From: an uncultured Porphyromonadaceae bacterium
Lineage (GTDB): Bacteria; Bacteroidota; Bacteroidia; Bacteroidales; Muribaculaceae
Reading direction: 5' to 3'
DNA length: 64,000 bases
Assembly: GCA_905198125.1 (NCBI GenBank)
Contig: CAJKBH010000014.1
Span: 1 to 64,000 of the forward strand
Below the pieces are notes generated by a model that did not search any database, was not told the DNA's origin, and saw nothing but the letters and a program-made list of their open reading frames with translations. Position 1 is the first letter of the stretch. Every line of letters starts with the position of its first letter. Below are positions 9,236-18,000 of this stretch, in pieces. The position numbers and the translations under genes are program-made.

Positions 9236-9266
9236 CAAATGTAGTAAAAAAGGCACAAATAATCAA
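9236..9266 (-). promoter_or_regulatory. candidate promoter for ybeY-mnmG
   Basis: Minus-strand TACATTTG (9243-9236) fits the -7 box, with TTG (9266-9264) 20 nt upstream. It is about 83 bp before the ybeY ATG. Confidence 0.55.
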
Positions 9267-9525
9267 CGCCAATTTTACGAATTCTTGCTCGGTGCAATAA
9301 ATGGCCCCGATTCCATTTATTTGGCAAATCCGAGACGCCATGTCTATAACATTTATTTAACGCTGATTACTAACGCTTTATTTAGTTGTCAGTACTAAAT
9401 TAAGGCTCTGACGTTCGGATATGCGCCTCATTTCGGCCAGTCACCAAGCGATTTTCGCATTCTCAACGCTTCTTTTTGCAAAGTAGAGAAAACCAGCCGG
9501 CCTCGTCGCTGAAGCTCCGACCTGA

Positions 9526-9612
9526 AACAAAAGACAGACGACTCACTTCATAACAAAAGACAGACGACTCACTTCATAACAAAAACAGACGACTCACTTC
9601 ATAACAAAAGAC
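9526..9612. repeat. 26-bp tandem repeat, 3.4 copies
   Basis: Unit AACAAAAGACAGACGACTCA plus CTTCAT occurs at 9526-9551 and 9552-9577 identically, then at 9578-9602 with one base deleted, followed by a 10-bp partial copy. It is non-coding. Confidence 0.9.
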
Positions 9613-9853
9613 CGATTACCCCCAACCCCGCAGCGCATAGTAACACCGGATCTCTGAGCGAGCGCATGAAGCAAGAACCAAAGGTCTCTTGAAAAATCCG
9701 CCCATCGGAATGTTAATGAGAAACAACCTCTCTGAAGCAATACTTGAACTATTAATTCCATCACTCACCCTACCGCCAACATTCACCCTACCGCCAACAC
9801 AGTGGCGTGGGCACTCCGTACCGTACACAACAACGGAATAAAGTCAGAATAAA

Positions 9854-10036
9854 GTTCGGAAGTGAAATCGCGCCATGTTCGGAAGTAAAATCGTGCCATG
9901 TTCGGAAGTGAAATCGTGCCATATTCGGAAGTGAAATCGCGCCATGTTCGGAAGTAATATCGCGCCATATTTGGAAGTAAAATCGTGCCATATTCAGAAG
10001 TGAAATCGTGCCATGTTCGGAAGCTAAAATACATTT
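9854..10036. repeat. 23-bp tandem repeat, 7 full copies plus a partial
   Basis: Full units start at 9854, 9877, 9900, 9923, 9946, 9969 and 9992, each beginning GTTCGGAAGT or ATTCGGAAGT and ending GCCAT. Units differ at only a few positions (G/A after AAGT, CG/TG before CCAT). The partial eighth unit starts at 10015 and runs into the promoter of the AAA_14 ATPase. No spacers are present, so this is not a CRISPR array. Because 23 is not a multiple of three, every minus-strand frame cycles through the same 23-codon pattern without a stop. Confidence 0.92.
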
Positions 10037-10050
10037 TTGGAATTTATTTA

Positions 10051-10082
10051 TTTGGATATTAAATAAATAATCACTACTTTTG
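10051..10082 (+). promoter_or_regulatory. promoter of the AAA_14 ATPase gene
   Basis: TTTG (10051-10054), 20-nt spacer, TACTTTTG (10075-10082): a perfect match to the Bacteroidetes -33/-7 consensus. The ATG is 20 bp downstream at 10102. Confidence 0.85.
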
Positions 10083-10101
10083 CGTTGCTAAAATTAAGAT
10101 T

Positions 10102-11391
10102 ATGGACACTTATAATCCGAGAATAATAGATCGTCTTCTGAGTGATGAACTTGACGCAATGGGCGCAATTATTTTAGAGGGTCCTAAGGCTTGTGGCAAG
10201 ACCACCACGGCGGAACAACGTGCGCACAGCGCCATATTTATGGACGATCCTGTAAGATGCAATCAGTATCTACAGATGGTCGAGACCGATATATCCTATA
10301 TTCTTCGTGGAGAAACACCCCGGCTTATAGACGAGTGGCAGATTGCTCCCAAAATATGGGACGCCGTCAGGTATGAGGTTGACCATAGACGCGATGACGG
10401 CCAATTTATTCTCACAGGTTCAGCGGTACCACCTACACAAAACAGGGCCGAGATGAGACACAGCGGCACAGGCCGTTTTTCATGGCTTATGATGCGCCCT
10501 ATGACACTTTGGGAATCGCACGACTCGAACGGAGCCGTCAGTATGGCCGATTTGTTCAGACAAGGTAATGCTGAGCCGGTCAGAGGCATTAATGATTTGA
10601 AGCTGGAGGACATTGCTTTCCTGACATGTCGCGGCGGTTGGCCACGAGCCGTGGACAAGGGGCGCGAAAAATCAGCTCTGCGCCATGCCATAAATTATTA
10701 CGAGGCCATAGTCCGGACAGATTTGTCCCGTGTCGACGATGTGGAACGGGATCCGCAAAGAGTCCGCAGGGTGATGCGTTCATACGCAAGGCATCAGGGC
10801 ACCCAGGCCAGCATAGCGACTATCATGGAAGACGTGGCACTCAACGATTCGTCCGAAATCAGCGACAAGACCATCTATTCCTATATAAATGCTCTTAAAA
10901 GCATCTTTGTGATTGAGGATATGCCGGCATGGAGTCCTAATCTGCGAAGCAAATCTGCCATAAGGACACTCGACACACGATACTATGTCGATCCGTCGGT
11001 GGCTTGTGCCGCGCTTGGCCTCGGACCGAATGACTTGATCAATGACCTGAACACTTTCGGACTTATGTTCGAAACCTTGTGCGTTAGGGATCTGAGGGTT
11101 TATGCCCAGTCTCTTGATGGCTCGGTGTTTCACTTCAGGGATAAGACAGGATTGGAATGCGATGCAGTCGTCCATCTACGAAACGGGAATTTCGGCCTGA
11201 TTGAAATCAAACTCGGAGGTGACAGGTTAATCAGGGAGGGAGCTGAAAATTTGTTGAAGTTAAAGAATCGCATTGACACTACCCGCATGAAGGCCCCCTC
11301 GTTCACTATGATTCTTACGGCCGTGGGCGACTATGCCTATACACGCACTGACGGGGTGATTGTCGTGCCTGTCGGATGCCTGAAACCATAG
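10102..11391 (+). CDS. AAA_14 / DUF4143 ATPase
   Basis: The 429-residue protein has an N-terminal P-loop ATPase with Walker A GPKACGKT (27-34), followed by PRLIDEWQIAPKIWDAVR in the Walker B region and LTGSAVPP as sensor 1. The C-terminal DUF4143 part contains TYSYINALKS-like helices (KTIYSYINALKSIFVIED) and a PD-(D/E)XK-like fold with GLECDAVVHL then GLIEIKLGG. The family is abundant in Bacteroidetes and its cellular role is unknown. It sits between the tandem repeats and the dcw cluster, where mraZ would be expected, and has its own promoter. Confidence 0.88.
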   Translation: MDTYNPRIIDRLLSDELDAMGAIILEGPKACGKTTTAEQRAHSAIFMDDPVRCNQYLQMVETDISYILRGETPRLIDEWQIAPKIWDAVRYEVDHRRDDGQFILTGSAVPPTQNRAEMRHSGTGRFSWLMMRPMTLWESHDSNGAVSMADLFRQGNAEPVRGINDLKLEDIAFLTCRGGWPRAVDKGREKSALRHAINYYEAIVRTDLSRVDDVERDPQRVRRVMRSYARHQGTQASIATIMEDVALNDSSEISDKTIYSYINALKSIFVIEDMPAWSPNLRSKSAIRTLDTRYYVDPSVACAALGLGPNDLINDLNTFGLMFETLCVRDLRVYAQSLDGSVFHFRDKTGLECDAVVHLRNGNFGLIEIKLGGDRLIREGAENLLKLKNRIDTTRMKAPSFTMILTAVGDYAYTRTDGVIVVPVGCLKP

Positions 11392-11512
11392 TCGACTGTC
11401 CTTATCCACGCTAAGGAACAAAAAAGTCTCAAGTAATCTCTATTCACTAATCACTATACATTACCCTGTTGATAACTTTTTGAGGGAAATAACGTCTTTT
11501 TTCTGTTTTCAG

Positions 11513-11545
11513 TTGTAAATAATTTACAAAAAATAACTAACTTTA
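11513..11545 (+). promoter_or_regulatory. candidate promoter of the dcw cluster
   Basis: TTG (11513-11515), 22-nt spacer, TAACTTTA (11538-11545) approximates the Bacteroidetes consensus with an A in place of the last G. It lies 34 bp before the rsmH ATG in a 188-bp gap. Confidence 0.5.
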
Positions 11546-11579
11546 CACCCAAATTTCCAATTAGGGAGCCGGAGCGAAA

Positions 11580-12500
11580 ATGGAAAAGGAGATCTATCAC
11601 ATACCTGCATTGCTGACAGAAAGTATTGACGCATTAAACATCAATGCTCGTGGCAGTTATGTGGATGCCACATTTGGCGGCGGCGGTCATTCGCGCGCCA
11701 TTCTCCAAAGACTCGGCCCCGCGGGACACCTTTACGGTTTCGACCGCGACATCGACGCCCTGCAAAACGCTCCCGACGATTCCCGGTTTACATTTGTACA
11801 CTCCGACTACCGGTTCATCCCCAATTTCCTGCACTATTACGGCTGCGACAAGGTGGACGGCATCCTTGCCGACCTGGGCGTGTCGTTCCATCATTTCGAC
11901 AGCGGCGAACGCGGTTTCTCGTTCCGCGAGGACGCCCCGCTTGACATGCGCATGAACCGGAAAGGGGAGAGGACCGCCGCTCAGATCATTGCGGATGCTT
12001 CGCCCGAAAAACTGGAGAGCATCTTCCGCGCATACACCGACCTGAAACGGCCCCGCCTTCTTGCCAACGCCATAGTGAAGGCACGGTCGGCCTCCCCCAT
12101 CCTGACGACGTCTCAGCTCACCGATGCCCTGACTCCCGCCCTCAACCCCAAGAACCTGAAGAAAGACCTGGCGCAGGCATTCCAGGCGCTGCGCATCGAG
12201 ACCAACGACGAGCTGCACTCGCTGCAACGGCTGTTGCTCAACTCCCTGTCGGTGCTCAAGCCCAGCGGCCGCTTCGCCATCATCACATATCACAGCATAG
12301 AGGACAGAATGGTCAAGAACTTTTTCCGTTCCGGCAATCTGGAGGGGAAGGTGGAGCAGGACTTCTACGGCCGCGTGCTGACGCCCTGGAAACAGATAAC
12401 ACGCAACCCTGTGGTGCCGTCCGCGGAGGAGATTGAACGCAATCCCCGCTCCCGCTCGGCCAAACTCCGGGTGGCCGAACTGATTGACGACAATAACTGA
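11580..12500 (+). CDS. rsmH: 16S rRNA (cytosine1402-N4)-methyltransferase
   Basis: RsmH (MraW) methylates C1402 of 16S rRNA with S-adenosylmethionine. The 306-residue protein begins YHIPALLTESIDALNI, has the SAM loop DATFGGGGHSRAIL, the segment DGILADLGVSFHHFD, and the C-terminal FAIITYHSIEDRMVK and NPRSRSAKLRVAE. It is the first gene of the dcw cluster here; no mraZ precedes it. ftsL follows after 20 bp. Confidence 0.97.
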   Translation: MEKEIYHIPALLTESIDALNINARGSYVDATFGGGGHSRAILQRLGPAGHLYGFDRDIDALQNAPDDSRFTFVHSDYRFIPNFLHYYGCDKVDGILADLGVSFHHFDSGERGFSFREDAPLDMRMNRKGERTAAQIIADASPEKLESIFRAYTDLKRPRLLANAIVKARSASPILTTSQLTDALTPALNPKNLKKDLAQAFQALRIETNDELHSLQRLLLNSLSVLKPSGRFAIITYHSIEDRMVKNFFRSGNLEGKVEQDFYGRVLTPWKQITRNPVVPSAEEIERNPRSRSAKLRVAELIDDNN

Positions 12501-12520
12501 ACCAATAACTCCTCGATTTA

Positions 12521-12907
12521 ATGTCATTATTTTCCAAGAAGAAAGACAAGAAACTGAATAAGAAGCCCAACGGCAAGAAAAAGACGCCGGGCTGGGTGGC
12601 CGAGCTGCGTTACGGCCAGTCGATCTCGATCGAGTTTTTCCGCGCCAACGCTTGGCTCATAATGGTAATCGTTGTGGTGGTGATAGCCCTGATGGGACTC
12701 CGCTACAAGACACGCACACGCATGGAGGAAATCAAGAAACTCACCTCCGAACTACAATTGGCCGAAAGCACCATGCTCGACGAAAAGTCGAAGTACATGA
12801 CCCTGGTGCGCGAAACGGAAATGAAGAAGATGGTGCACGACCGCGGACTGCATCTGGAATTCCAGGAACAGCCCCCGTACATCCTTTCCGACAGCGAACA
12901 GAACTGA
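12521..12907 (+). CDS. FtsL-like cell division protein
   Basis: A 128-residue bitopic protein: a Lys-rich cytoplasmic N-terminus of about 45 residues, one membrane helix (AWLIMVIVVVVIALMGL, about 45-62), then a periplasmic segment predicted as coiled coil (RMEEIKKLTSELQLAESTML). Position between rsmH and the division PBP, size and topology match the Bacteroidetes FtsL-like family that bridges FtsQ and the FtsW/FtsI synthase. Sequence similarity to proteobacterial FtsL is weak, so the call rests on synteny and topology. Confidence 0.82.
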   Translation: MSLFSKKKDKKLNKKPNGKKKTPGWVAELRYGQSISIEFFRANAWLIMVIVVVVIALMGLRYKTRTRMEEIKKLTSELQLAESTMLDEKSKYMTLVRETEMKKMVHDRGLHLEFQEQPPYILSDSEQN

Positions 12908-12942
12908 CTTACAATTTATAATTACAATCACTACTATCAGCA

Positions 12943-15069
12943 ATGGCCAAAAACACAAAACGAAACAACAAGAAGCACATCCTGGGACGCTATGCCTTCA
13001 TAGTGATTGCATGCGTCGTGGTGGGACTGGGAATACTGTTCAAGCTGTTCGAGACCACCGTGGTGGAGGCCTCGGACTGGAACGCCCGCAGCAAGGCCAT
13101 CTTCTCAAAGATAGACACCATCGCTCCGGAGCGCGGCAACCTGCTGTCGGACAACCACAACATACTGGCGTGCAACCTGCGCGTCTATGACATCCTTCTC
13201 GACCTGCGCCACAGCAAGATCCTGAAGATGAATCACATCGACATGGATTCGGTGTATGCCCTGGCCGATTCCCTCGACAAATATTATCCGCGACGCAAGG
13301 ACCTGACGAACCCTGATTCGCTGGCCAAATACTCATGGCGTACCAAGCTGAAGCGCGAGTTCGAGAAGGAACCCGAGAAACGCACACGCGCCCTGCGCAT
13401 GGTCAAGAACGGCTCGCTGCAGGACTACGAAAGGGTAAAATATTTCCCATTTATAGCAAAATGGTACAAAACCAGCAATACTCCCCTCTATAAGACGCCG
13501 CGCTACAAGCGCACCTATCCCTACGGCAAGATGGCCTACCGCAGCATCGGCCGGGTGAATCAGAACGCCCAGACGCGCCAGACGCACGGATACTCCGGTC
13601 TGGAGCGCGACCTCGACTCGCTGCTGTACGGCAAGCCGGGACTGGCCAAGAAAGTGGCCATGACATCGGGCATCGGCAACTGGACCACTACCCCACCCCG
13701 CCGCGGATACGACATCTGCACCACCATCAACATCGACCTGCAGGACATGCTGGAGGAGGAGCTGCACAAGATATGCCAGGAAGCCAACGCCGTGTGGGGC
13801 ACCGCCATACTGATGGAGGTCAAGACAGGGGAGATAAAGGCCATCTCCAACATCGAGAAACTGGACGACGGCACCTACGGCGAGGCCCTGAACCGCGCCG
13901 TGCAGGCATACGAACCCGGCTCGGTAATGAAGCCCATATCGCTGATGATAGCCTTTGAGGATGGCCTGGTAAAGAACGTCACCGACATGGTGGACTGCTC
14001 CCCCTTCATGCGCACCAACGACCCCCACGGCTCGGGCCCCAAGACCATGAAGCAGGTGATAGAGCAGTCGTCCAACACCGGCATAGCCCGCGTCATATTC
14101 CGAGGCTATGCCAAGAATCCCGAGAAATGGTACGACCGCATGGCCGGCCTGGGTTTCTTCGAACCGATACGCTCGGGCATCTACGGCGAGTGCACGCCGC
14201 GAATCCGCCGCCTGATAGACCATGACTCGCGCGGCAACAACATCACCATGACGGCGCGTCACCTCGACCTGGCCCGCCAGGCATACGGCTACAACACGGA
14301 GCTGCCTCCCCTGTTCACGCTGTCGGTGTACAACGCCATAGCCAACGACGGCAAGTACGTGCGCCCGCACCTGGTGCGCAGCCTGATTGCCGAGAACGGC
14401 CGCGACTCCATCCTGCCCATACAGTACATCCGTCCGCAGATATGCAGCCCGGAAACGGCGGCCAAGGTGCGCGAGTGCATCCGCGAGGTGGTGTGGGGCG
14501 AGCATGGCACGGCACGCGCCGTGCGCGACGACCGCGTGGAGATAGCCGGCAAGACCGGCACCGCTTTCCCGGTGGAAAACGGACAATATAACCGCGCCCA
14601 GCGCCGTTACGCATTCGCCGGGTTCTTCCCTTACGAAAACCCGCAGTACAGTTGCATGGCCCTGGTGCTGGCCGGCGGCGGCAACTCCGCCAACCGCACC
14701 TCGGGCCAGGTGGTGAAGAACATGGCCATCAAGATGTATAGCCGCGGCATGCTGAACAATGCCTCCGACTATGCTATGGAGAAATGCCAGTCCAAGCCTG
14801 TGATAGCCGCGTCGTCGTTCGACAATTCGAATCGGATCGCCGGCATGACCGGCTCGCGCTCCGTGCGCCGCCTCAAGGCCAACGACGTTTCCGATACGGG
14901 CAAGATGCCCAACCTTATCGGCTACGACGCGGCCTCGGCCATACGCATCATGGAGCAGCGCGGCATCAACGTGCGCATCAGCGGCACGGGCTACGTCTGC
15001 TCGCAGTCCATACCGGTCAACACCCCGCTGAGACGCGGACAGACACTGGTGCTGAGACTTAAGATTTAG
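12943..15069 (+). CDS. ftsI: division-specific penicillin-binding protein (FtsI/PBP3 type) with PASTA domain
   Basis: Septal peptidoglycan transpeptidase of 708 residues. An N-terminal membrane helix (YAFIVIACVVVGLGILF) is followed by a dimerisation domain and the transpeptidase domain with active-site SxxK in PGSVMKPIS, SxN in QSSNTGIA and KTG in IAGKTGTAF. A C-terminal PASTA domain begins MPNLIGYDAASAIRIME. It is membrane bound with the catalytic domain in the periplasm, and works with FtsW encoded downstream. Spacing to ftsL is 35 bp and to murE 56 bp. Confidence 0.95.
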   Translation: MAKNTKRNNKKHILGRYAFIVIACVVVGLGILFKLFETTVVEASDWNARSKAIFSKIDTIAPERGNLLSDNHNILACNLRVYDILLDLRHSKILKMNHIDMDSVYALADSLDKYYPRRKDLTNPDSLAKYSWRTKLKREFEKEPEKRTRALRMVKNGSLQDYERVKYFPFIAKWYKTSNTPLYKTPRYKRTYPYGKMAYRSIGRVNQNAQTRQTHGYSGLERDLDSLLYGKPGLAKKVAMTSGIGNWTTTPPRRGYDICTTINIDLQDMLEEELHKICQEANAVWGTAILMEVKTGEIKAISNIEKLDDGTYGEALNRAVQAYEPGSVMKPISLMIAFEDGLVKNVTDMVDCSPFMRTNDPHGSGPKTMKQVIEQSSNTGIARVIFRGYAKNPEKWYDRMAGLGFFEPIRSGIYGECTPRIRRLIDHDSRGNNITMTARHLDLARQAYGYNTELPPLFTLSVYNAIANDGKYVRPHLVRSLIAENGRDSILPIQYIRPQICSPETAAKVRECIREVVWGEHGTARAVRDDRVEIAGKTGTAFPVENGQYNRAQRRYAFAGFFPYENPQYSCMALVLAGGGNSANRTSGQVVKNMAIKMYSRGMLNNASDYAMEKCQSKPVIAASSFDNSNRIAGMTGSRSVRRLKANDVSDTGKMPNLIGYDAASAIRIMEQRGINVRISGTGYVCSQSIPVNTPLRRGQTLVLRLKI

Positions 15070-15125
15070 GTATGAAATATGAGTGACGAGGTAATAATAG
15101 ATAAGATATTTAGACAATATAAGAT

Positions 15126-16592
15126 ATGACTATGAGACTGTCACGCCTGCTGCAGGACATCGACACACTGCAGATCATAGGCGATCCGGAACGAAATATC
15201 GAAAGTCTGCAAAGCGACTCGCGCCTTGTGGAAAAGAACGGTATGTTCGTGGCCGTGCGCGGCACCACCACCGACGGCCACAAGTACATTCCGATGGTAG
15301 CCTCCACCCACGTGGGGGCCATTGTGTGCGAGGAACTCCCCTCACAGATCGTGAACGGCATCACCTACATCCAGGTGGCCGACACGGCCGAGGCCTTAGG
15401 CAAACTGGCCTCGGCATGGTACGGACACCCCAGCTCGAAGCTGAAGCTGGTGGGCGTGACCGGCACCAACGGCAAGACCACCACCGCCACCCTGCTCTAT
15501 GAGATGGCGCGTCTGGAGGGTTACAAGGCCGGACTCCTCTCCACGGTGTGCAACTATGTGGACGGACGCGCCGTGCCCGCCACACACACCACGCCCGATC
15601 CGCTGCCGCTGAACCAGCTCCTGGCGGAGATGGTTGAGGCCGGCTGCGACTACGCCTTCATGGAGGTGTCCAGCCACGCCGCACATCAGAAACGTATCGC
15701 GGGCCTGAAGTTCAAGGGCGGCATCTTCTCCAACCTGACACGCGACCACCTGGATTATCACGGCACGGTAGAAAATTACCGCGACGCGAAGAAGATGTTC
15801 TTCGACTCGTTGCCCGCCGACGCATTCGCGCTCGTGAACGCCGACGACAAGTCGGGCCTGTATATGACGCAAAACACCAAGGCGAAGGTCTACACCTATT
15901 CGCTGCGCACCGACGCAGATTTCCGCACCAAGGTTATCGAGACGCGCCTGGACGGCACGCTGCTGTCGTTCAACGGCCACGAGGTGGAGGTGAACTTCAC
16001 CGGTCGCTTCAACGCCTACAACCTTACGGCGGTGTTCGGCGGCTCCATCCTGACGGGTTTCCCCGAGGAGGAGGTATTGGTGAACATGAGCAGGCTCGTG
16101 CCCGTGGCCGGACGTTTCCAGACGTTCCGCAGCGCCGACGGCCGGGTTACGGCCATCGTGGACTATGCCCACACGCCCGACGCGCTGGTAAACGTGCTTG
16201 ACACCATCCGCGAGATAGTGGGTCCCGACGGTATCGTCACCACCGTGGTGGGCGCCGGCGGCAATCGCGACCACGGCAAGCGCCCCATGATGGCCCGCGA
16301 GGCCGCATGCCGCTCCGACCGCCTCATCCTGACCAGCGACAACCCCCGCGACGAGAATCCCGAGGACATCATCAACGACATGAAGAAAGGCCTGATGCCT
16401 CAGGAACTGCGCCATACACTCTGCATAACCGACCGCCGCGAGGCCATCCGCACCGCCCTGCAGACCGCCGAGCCGGGCAGCGTGGTGCTCATCGCCGGCA
16501 AGGGCCACGAGCCTTACCAGGAGGTGAAGGGCGTGCGTCATCACTTCGACGACCGCGAGGAGGTGCAGAACGCTTTCAACGAAATGAAATGA
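15126..16592 (+). CDS. murE: UDP-MurNAc-L-Ala-D-Glu:meso-diaminopimelate ligase
   Basis: Cytoplasmic Mur ligase adding the third stem-peptide residue. The ATP loop is GVTGTNGKTTTATLL and the central domain has NLTRDHLDYHG. The DNPR motif in LTSDNPRDENPEDI is the signature of the meso-DAP-specific form, which fits dapB at 39521. Length 488 is usual. An alternative ATG lies two codons in (15132). Confidence 0.97.
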   Translation: MTMRLSRLLQDIDTLQIIGDPERNIESLQSDSRLVEKNGMFVAVRGTTTDGHKYIPMVASTHVGAIVCEELPSQIVNGITYIQVADTAEALGKLASAWYGHPSSKLKLVGVTGTNGKTTTATLLYEMARLEGYKAGLLSTVCNYVDGRAVPATHTTPDPLPLNQLLAEMVEAGCDYAFMEVSSHAAHQKRIAGLKFKGGIFSNLTRDHLDYHGTVENYRDAKKMFFDSLPADAFALVNADDKSGLYMTQNTKAKVYTYSLRTDADFRTKVIETRLDGTLLSFNGHEVEVNFTGRFNAYNLTAVFGGSILTGFPEEEVLVNMSRLVPVAGRFQTFRSADGRVTAIVDYAHTPDALVNVLDTIREIVGPDGIVTTVVGAGGNRDHGKRPMMAREAACRSDRLILTSDNPRDENPEDIINDMKKGLMPQELRHTLCITDRREAIRTALQTAEPGSVVLIAGKGHEPYQEVKGVRHHFDDREEVQNAFNEMK

Positions 16593-16620
16593 CCGGTAAT
16601 CGACCTAACAGCTGAGAATC

Positions 16621-17940
16621 ATGATTTACTGGTTGTTGCAGCAATTCAGCGACTTCGACTTTCCGGGTCGCAACCTGATGGGGTACATCACCTTCCGCGC
16701 GGGCGTATCGTTCGCGCTGGCCCTGTTAGTGGCCCTGGTGTTCGGCCATGCCATAATCCGCCGCCTGCGCATGATGCAGATAGGGGAGGACGTGCGCAAT
16801 CTCGGCCTGGAGGGACAGGTGCAGAAGAAAGGCACGCCCACCATGGGAGGCATCATCATAATCCTCTCGACACTTGTGCCTTGCCTGCTGATGGGCAATC
16901 TCGGGAACATATACCTGATACTGATGATTGTCGCCACATTGTGGATGGGCAGCATCGGATTCCTGGACGACTACCGCAAGTTCAAGTTCCACAACAAGGA
17001 TGGCCTGAAAGGGCAATATAAGGTGATAGGGCAGGTGGGCCTCGGCCTGCTGGTAGGCGTCACGATGTGGCTGTCGCCGCAGATAGTGATGAGCGAGAAC
17101 TTCGAGACCCAAGCATCCGTCAACACCGAGAATGTCGAGAATGTAGCCGCGGCCCGGACTCCTGAAGCCGAGACCGTTTCCACCAAGGTGATAGTCAGCA
17201 AGGAGCAGATCAAGTCGCCGCAGACTACCATACCATTCGTGAAGAACAACAACTTCAACTACGAGTGGCTCACGTCGTGGGTCAAGGACAAAGAAGCGGC
17301 CAAGACATTAGGCTGGCTGGTGTTCGTGCTCGTCGTGATTGTGGTGGTTACTGCCGTGTCCAACGGCGCGAACCTGACCGACGGCGTCGACGGACTATGT
17401 GCCGGCACCTCGGCCATTATCGGCGTGGCGTTGCTGATCATGGCCTACCTGGGCGGCAACGTGATATACTCCAGCTATCTGAACATCATGTACATACCCG
17501 GCTCGGAGGAGCTTGTGGTGTTTGCCGGCGCATTCATCGGCGCCCTGGTGGGCTTCCTGTGGTACAACACGTTCCCGGCGCAGGTGTTCATGGGCGACAC
17601 CGGCTCGCTGACACTGGGCGGCATCATAGCCGTGTTCGCCATCCTGATACGCAAGGAACTACTGATTCCGCTGCTGTGCCTCGTGTTCTTCCTCGAGGAC
17701 CTGTCGGTGCTGATGCAGGTTTCCTACTTCAAATTCACCAAGAAGAAATATGGCGAGGGACGCCGCATCTTCAAGATGACGCCTCTGCACCATCATTTCC
17801 AGAAGGAAGCGCAGCCCGGGGCATTGGTGCTATGGAACAAGCCGGCCATGCCCATGCACGAATCCAAGATTGTGACCCGGTTCTGGATTGTGAGCATTCT
17901 GCTTGCGGCCCTCACCTTCGTGACACTGAAAATCAGATAA
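16621..17940 (+). CDS. mraY: phospho-N-acetylmuramoyl-pentapeptide transferase
   Basis: Transfers phospho-MurNAc-pentapeptide to undecaprenyl phosphate to make lipid I. It is a polytopic membrane protein of 439 residues with the catalytic segments GFLDDYRKF, NLTDGVDGLCAG, and the C-terminal MTPLHHHFQ. It is longer than the roughly 360-residue E. coli form because of an insertion around residues 165-220 (AASVNTENVENVAAARTPE region), a feature shared with other Bacteroidetes MraY proteins. Confidence 0.96.
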   Translation: MIYWLLQQFSDFDFPGRNLMGYITFRAGVSFALALLVALVFGHAIIRRLRMMQIGEDVRNLGLEGQVQKKGTPTMGGIIIILSTLVPCLLMGNLGNIYLILMIVATLWMGSIGFLDDYRKFKFHNKDGLKGQYKVIGQVGLGLLVGVTMWLSPQIVMSENFETQASVNTENVENVAAARTPEAETVSTKVIVSKEQIKSPQTTIPFVKNNNFNYEWLTSWVKDKEAAKTLGWLVFVLVVIVVVTAVSNGANLTDGVDGLCAGTSAIIGVALLIMAYLGGNVIYSSYLNIMYIPGSEELVVFAGAFIGALVGFLWYNTFPAQVFMGDTGSLTLGGIIAVFAILIRKELLIPLLCLVFFLEDLSVLMQVSYFKFTKKKYGEGRRIFKMTPLHHHFQKEAQPGALVLWNKPAMPMHESKIVTRFWIVSILLAALTFVTLKIR

Positions 17941-18000
17941 TCAAGACTTTAAAAAGATTCGAGTCGGATAATTCAAGACTTTAGAAAGATATAGCAAGAT

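Larger units (their letters stand above)
9267..10050. other. gene-free stretch with tandem repeats
   Basis: Nearly 800 bp without a supportable gene. It holds a 26-bp tandem repeat (9526-9612), a 17-bp direct repeat TCACCCTACCGCCAACA (9765-9781 and 9783-9799) and the 23-bp array (9854-10036). Short minus-strand frames here (9616-9828, 9783-10034) lack conserved sequence and are judged repeat artefacts. Confidence 0.6.

Noticed and set aside
9783..10034. Minus-strand frame reading MARFHFRTW-type repeats
   Set aside because: It is entirely the 23-bp tandem array, which is stop-free in all minus-strand frames by construction, and it has no ribosome binding context.
9854..10036. Possible CRISPR array
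   Set aside because: Units are directly adjacent with no spacers, and no cas genes are in the window.
13333..15117. 594-residue minus-strand frame opposite the division PBP
   Set aside because: Same artefact of GC-rich sequence; the forward frame has all PBP motifs.
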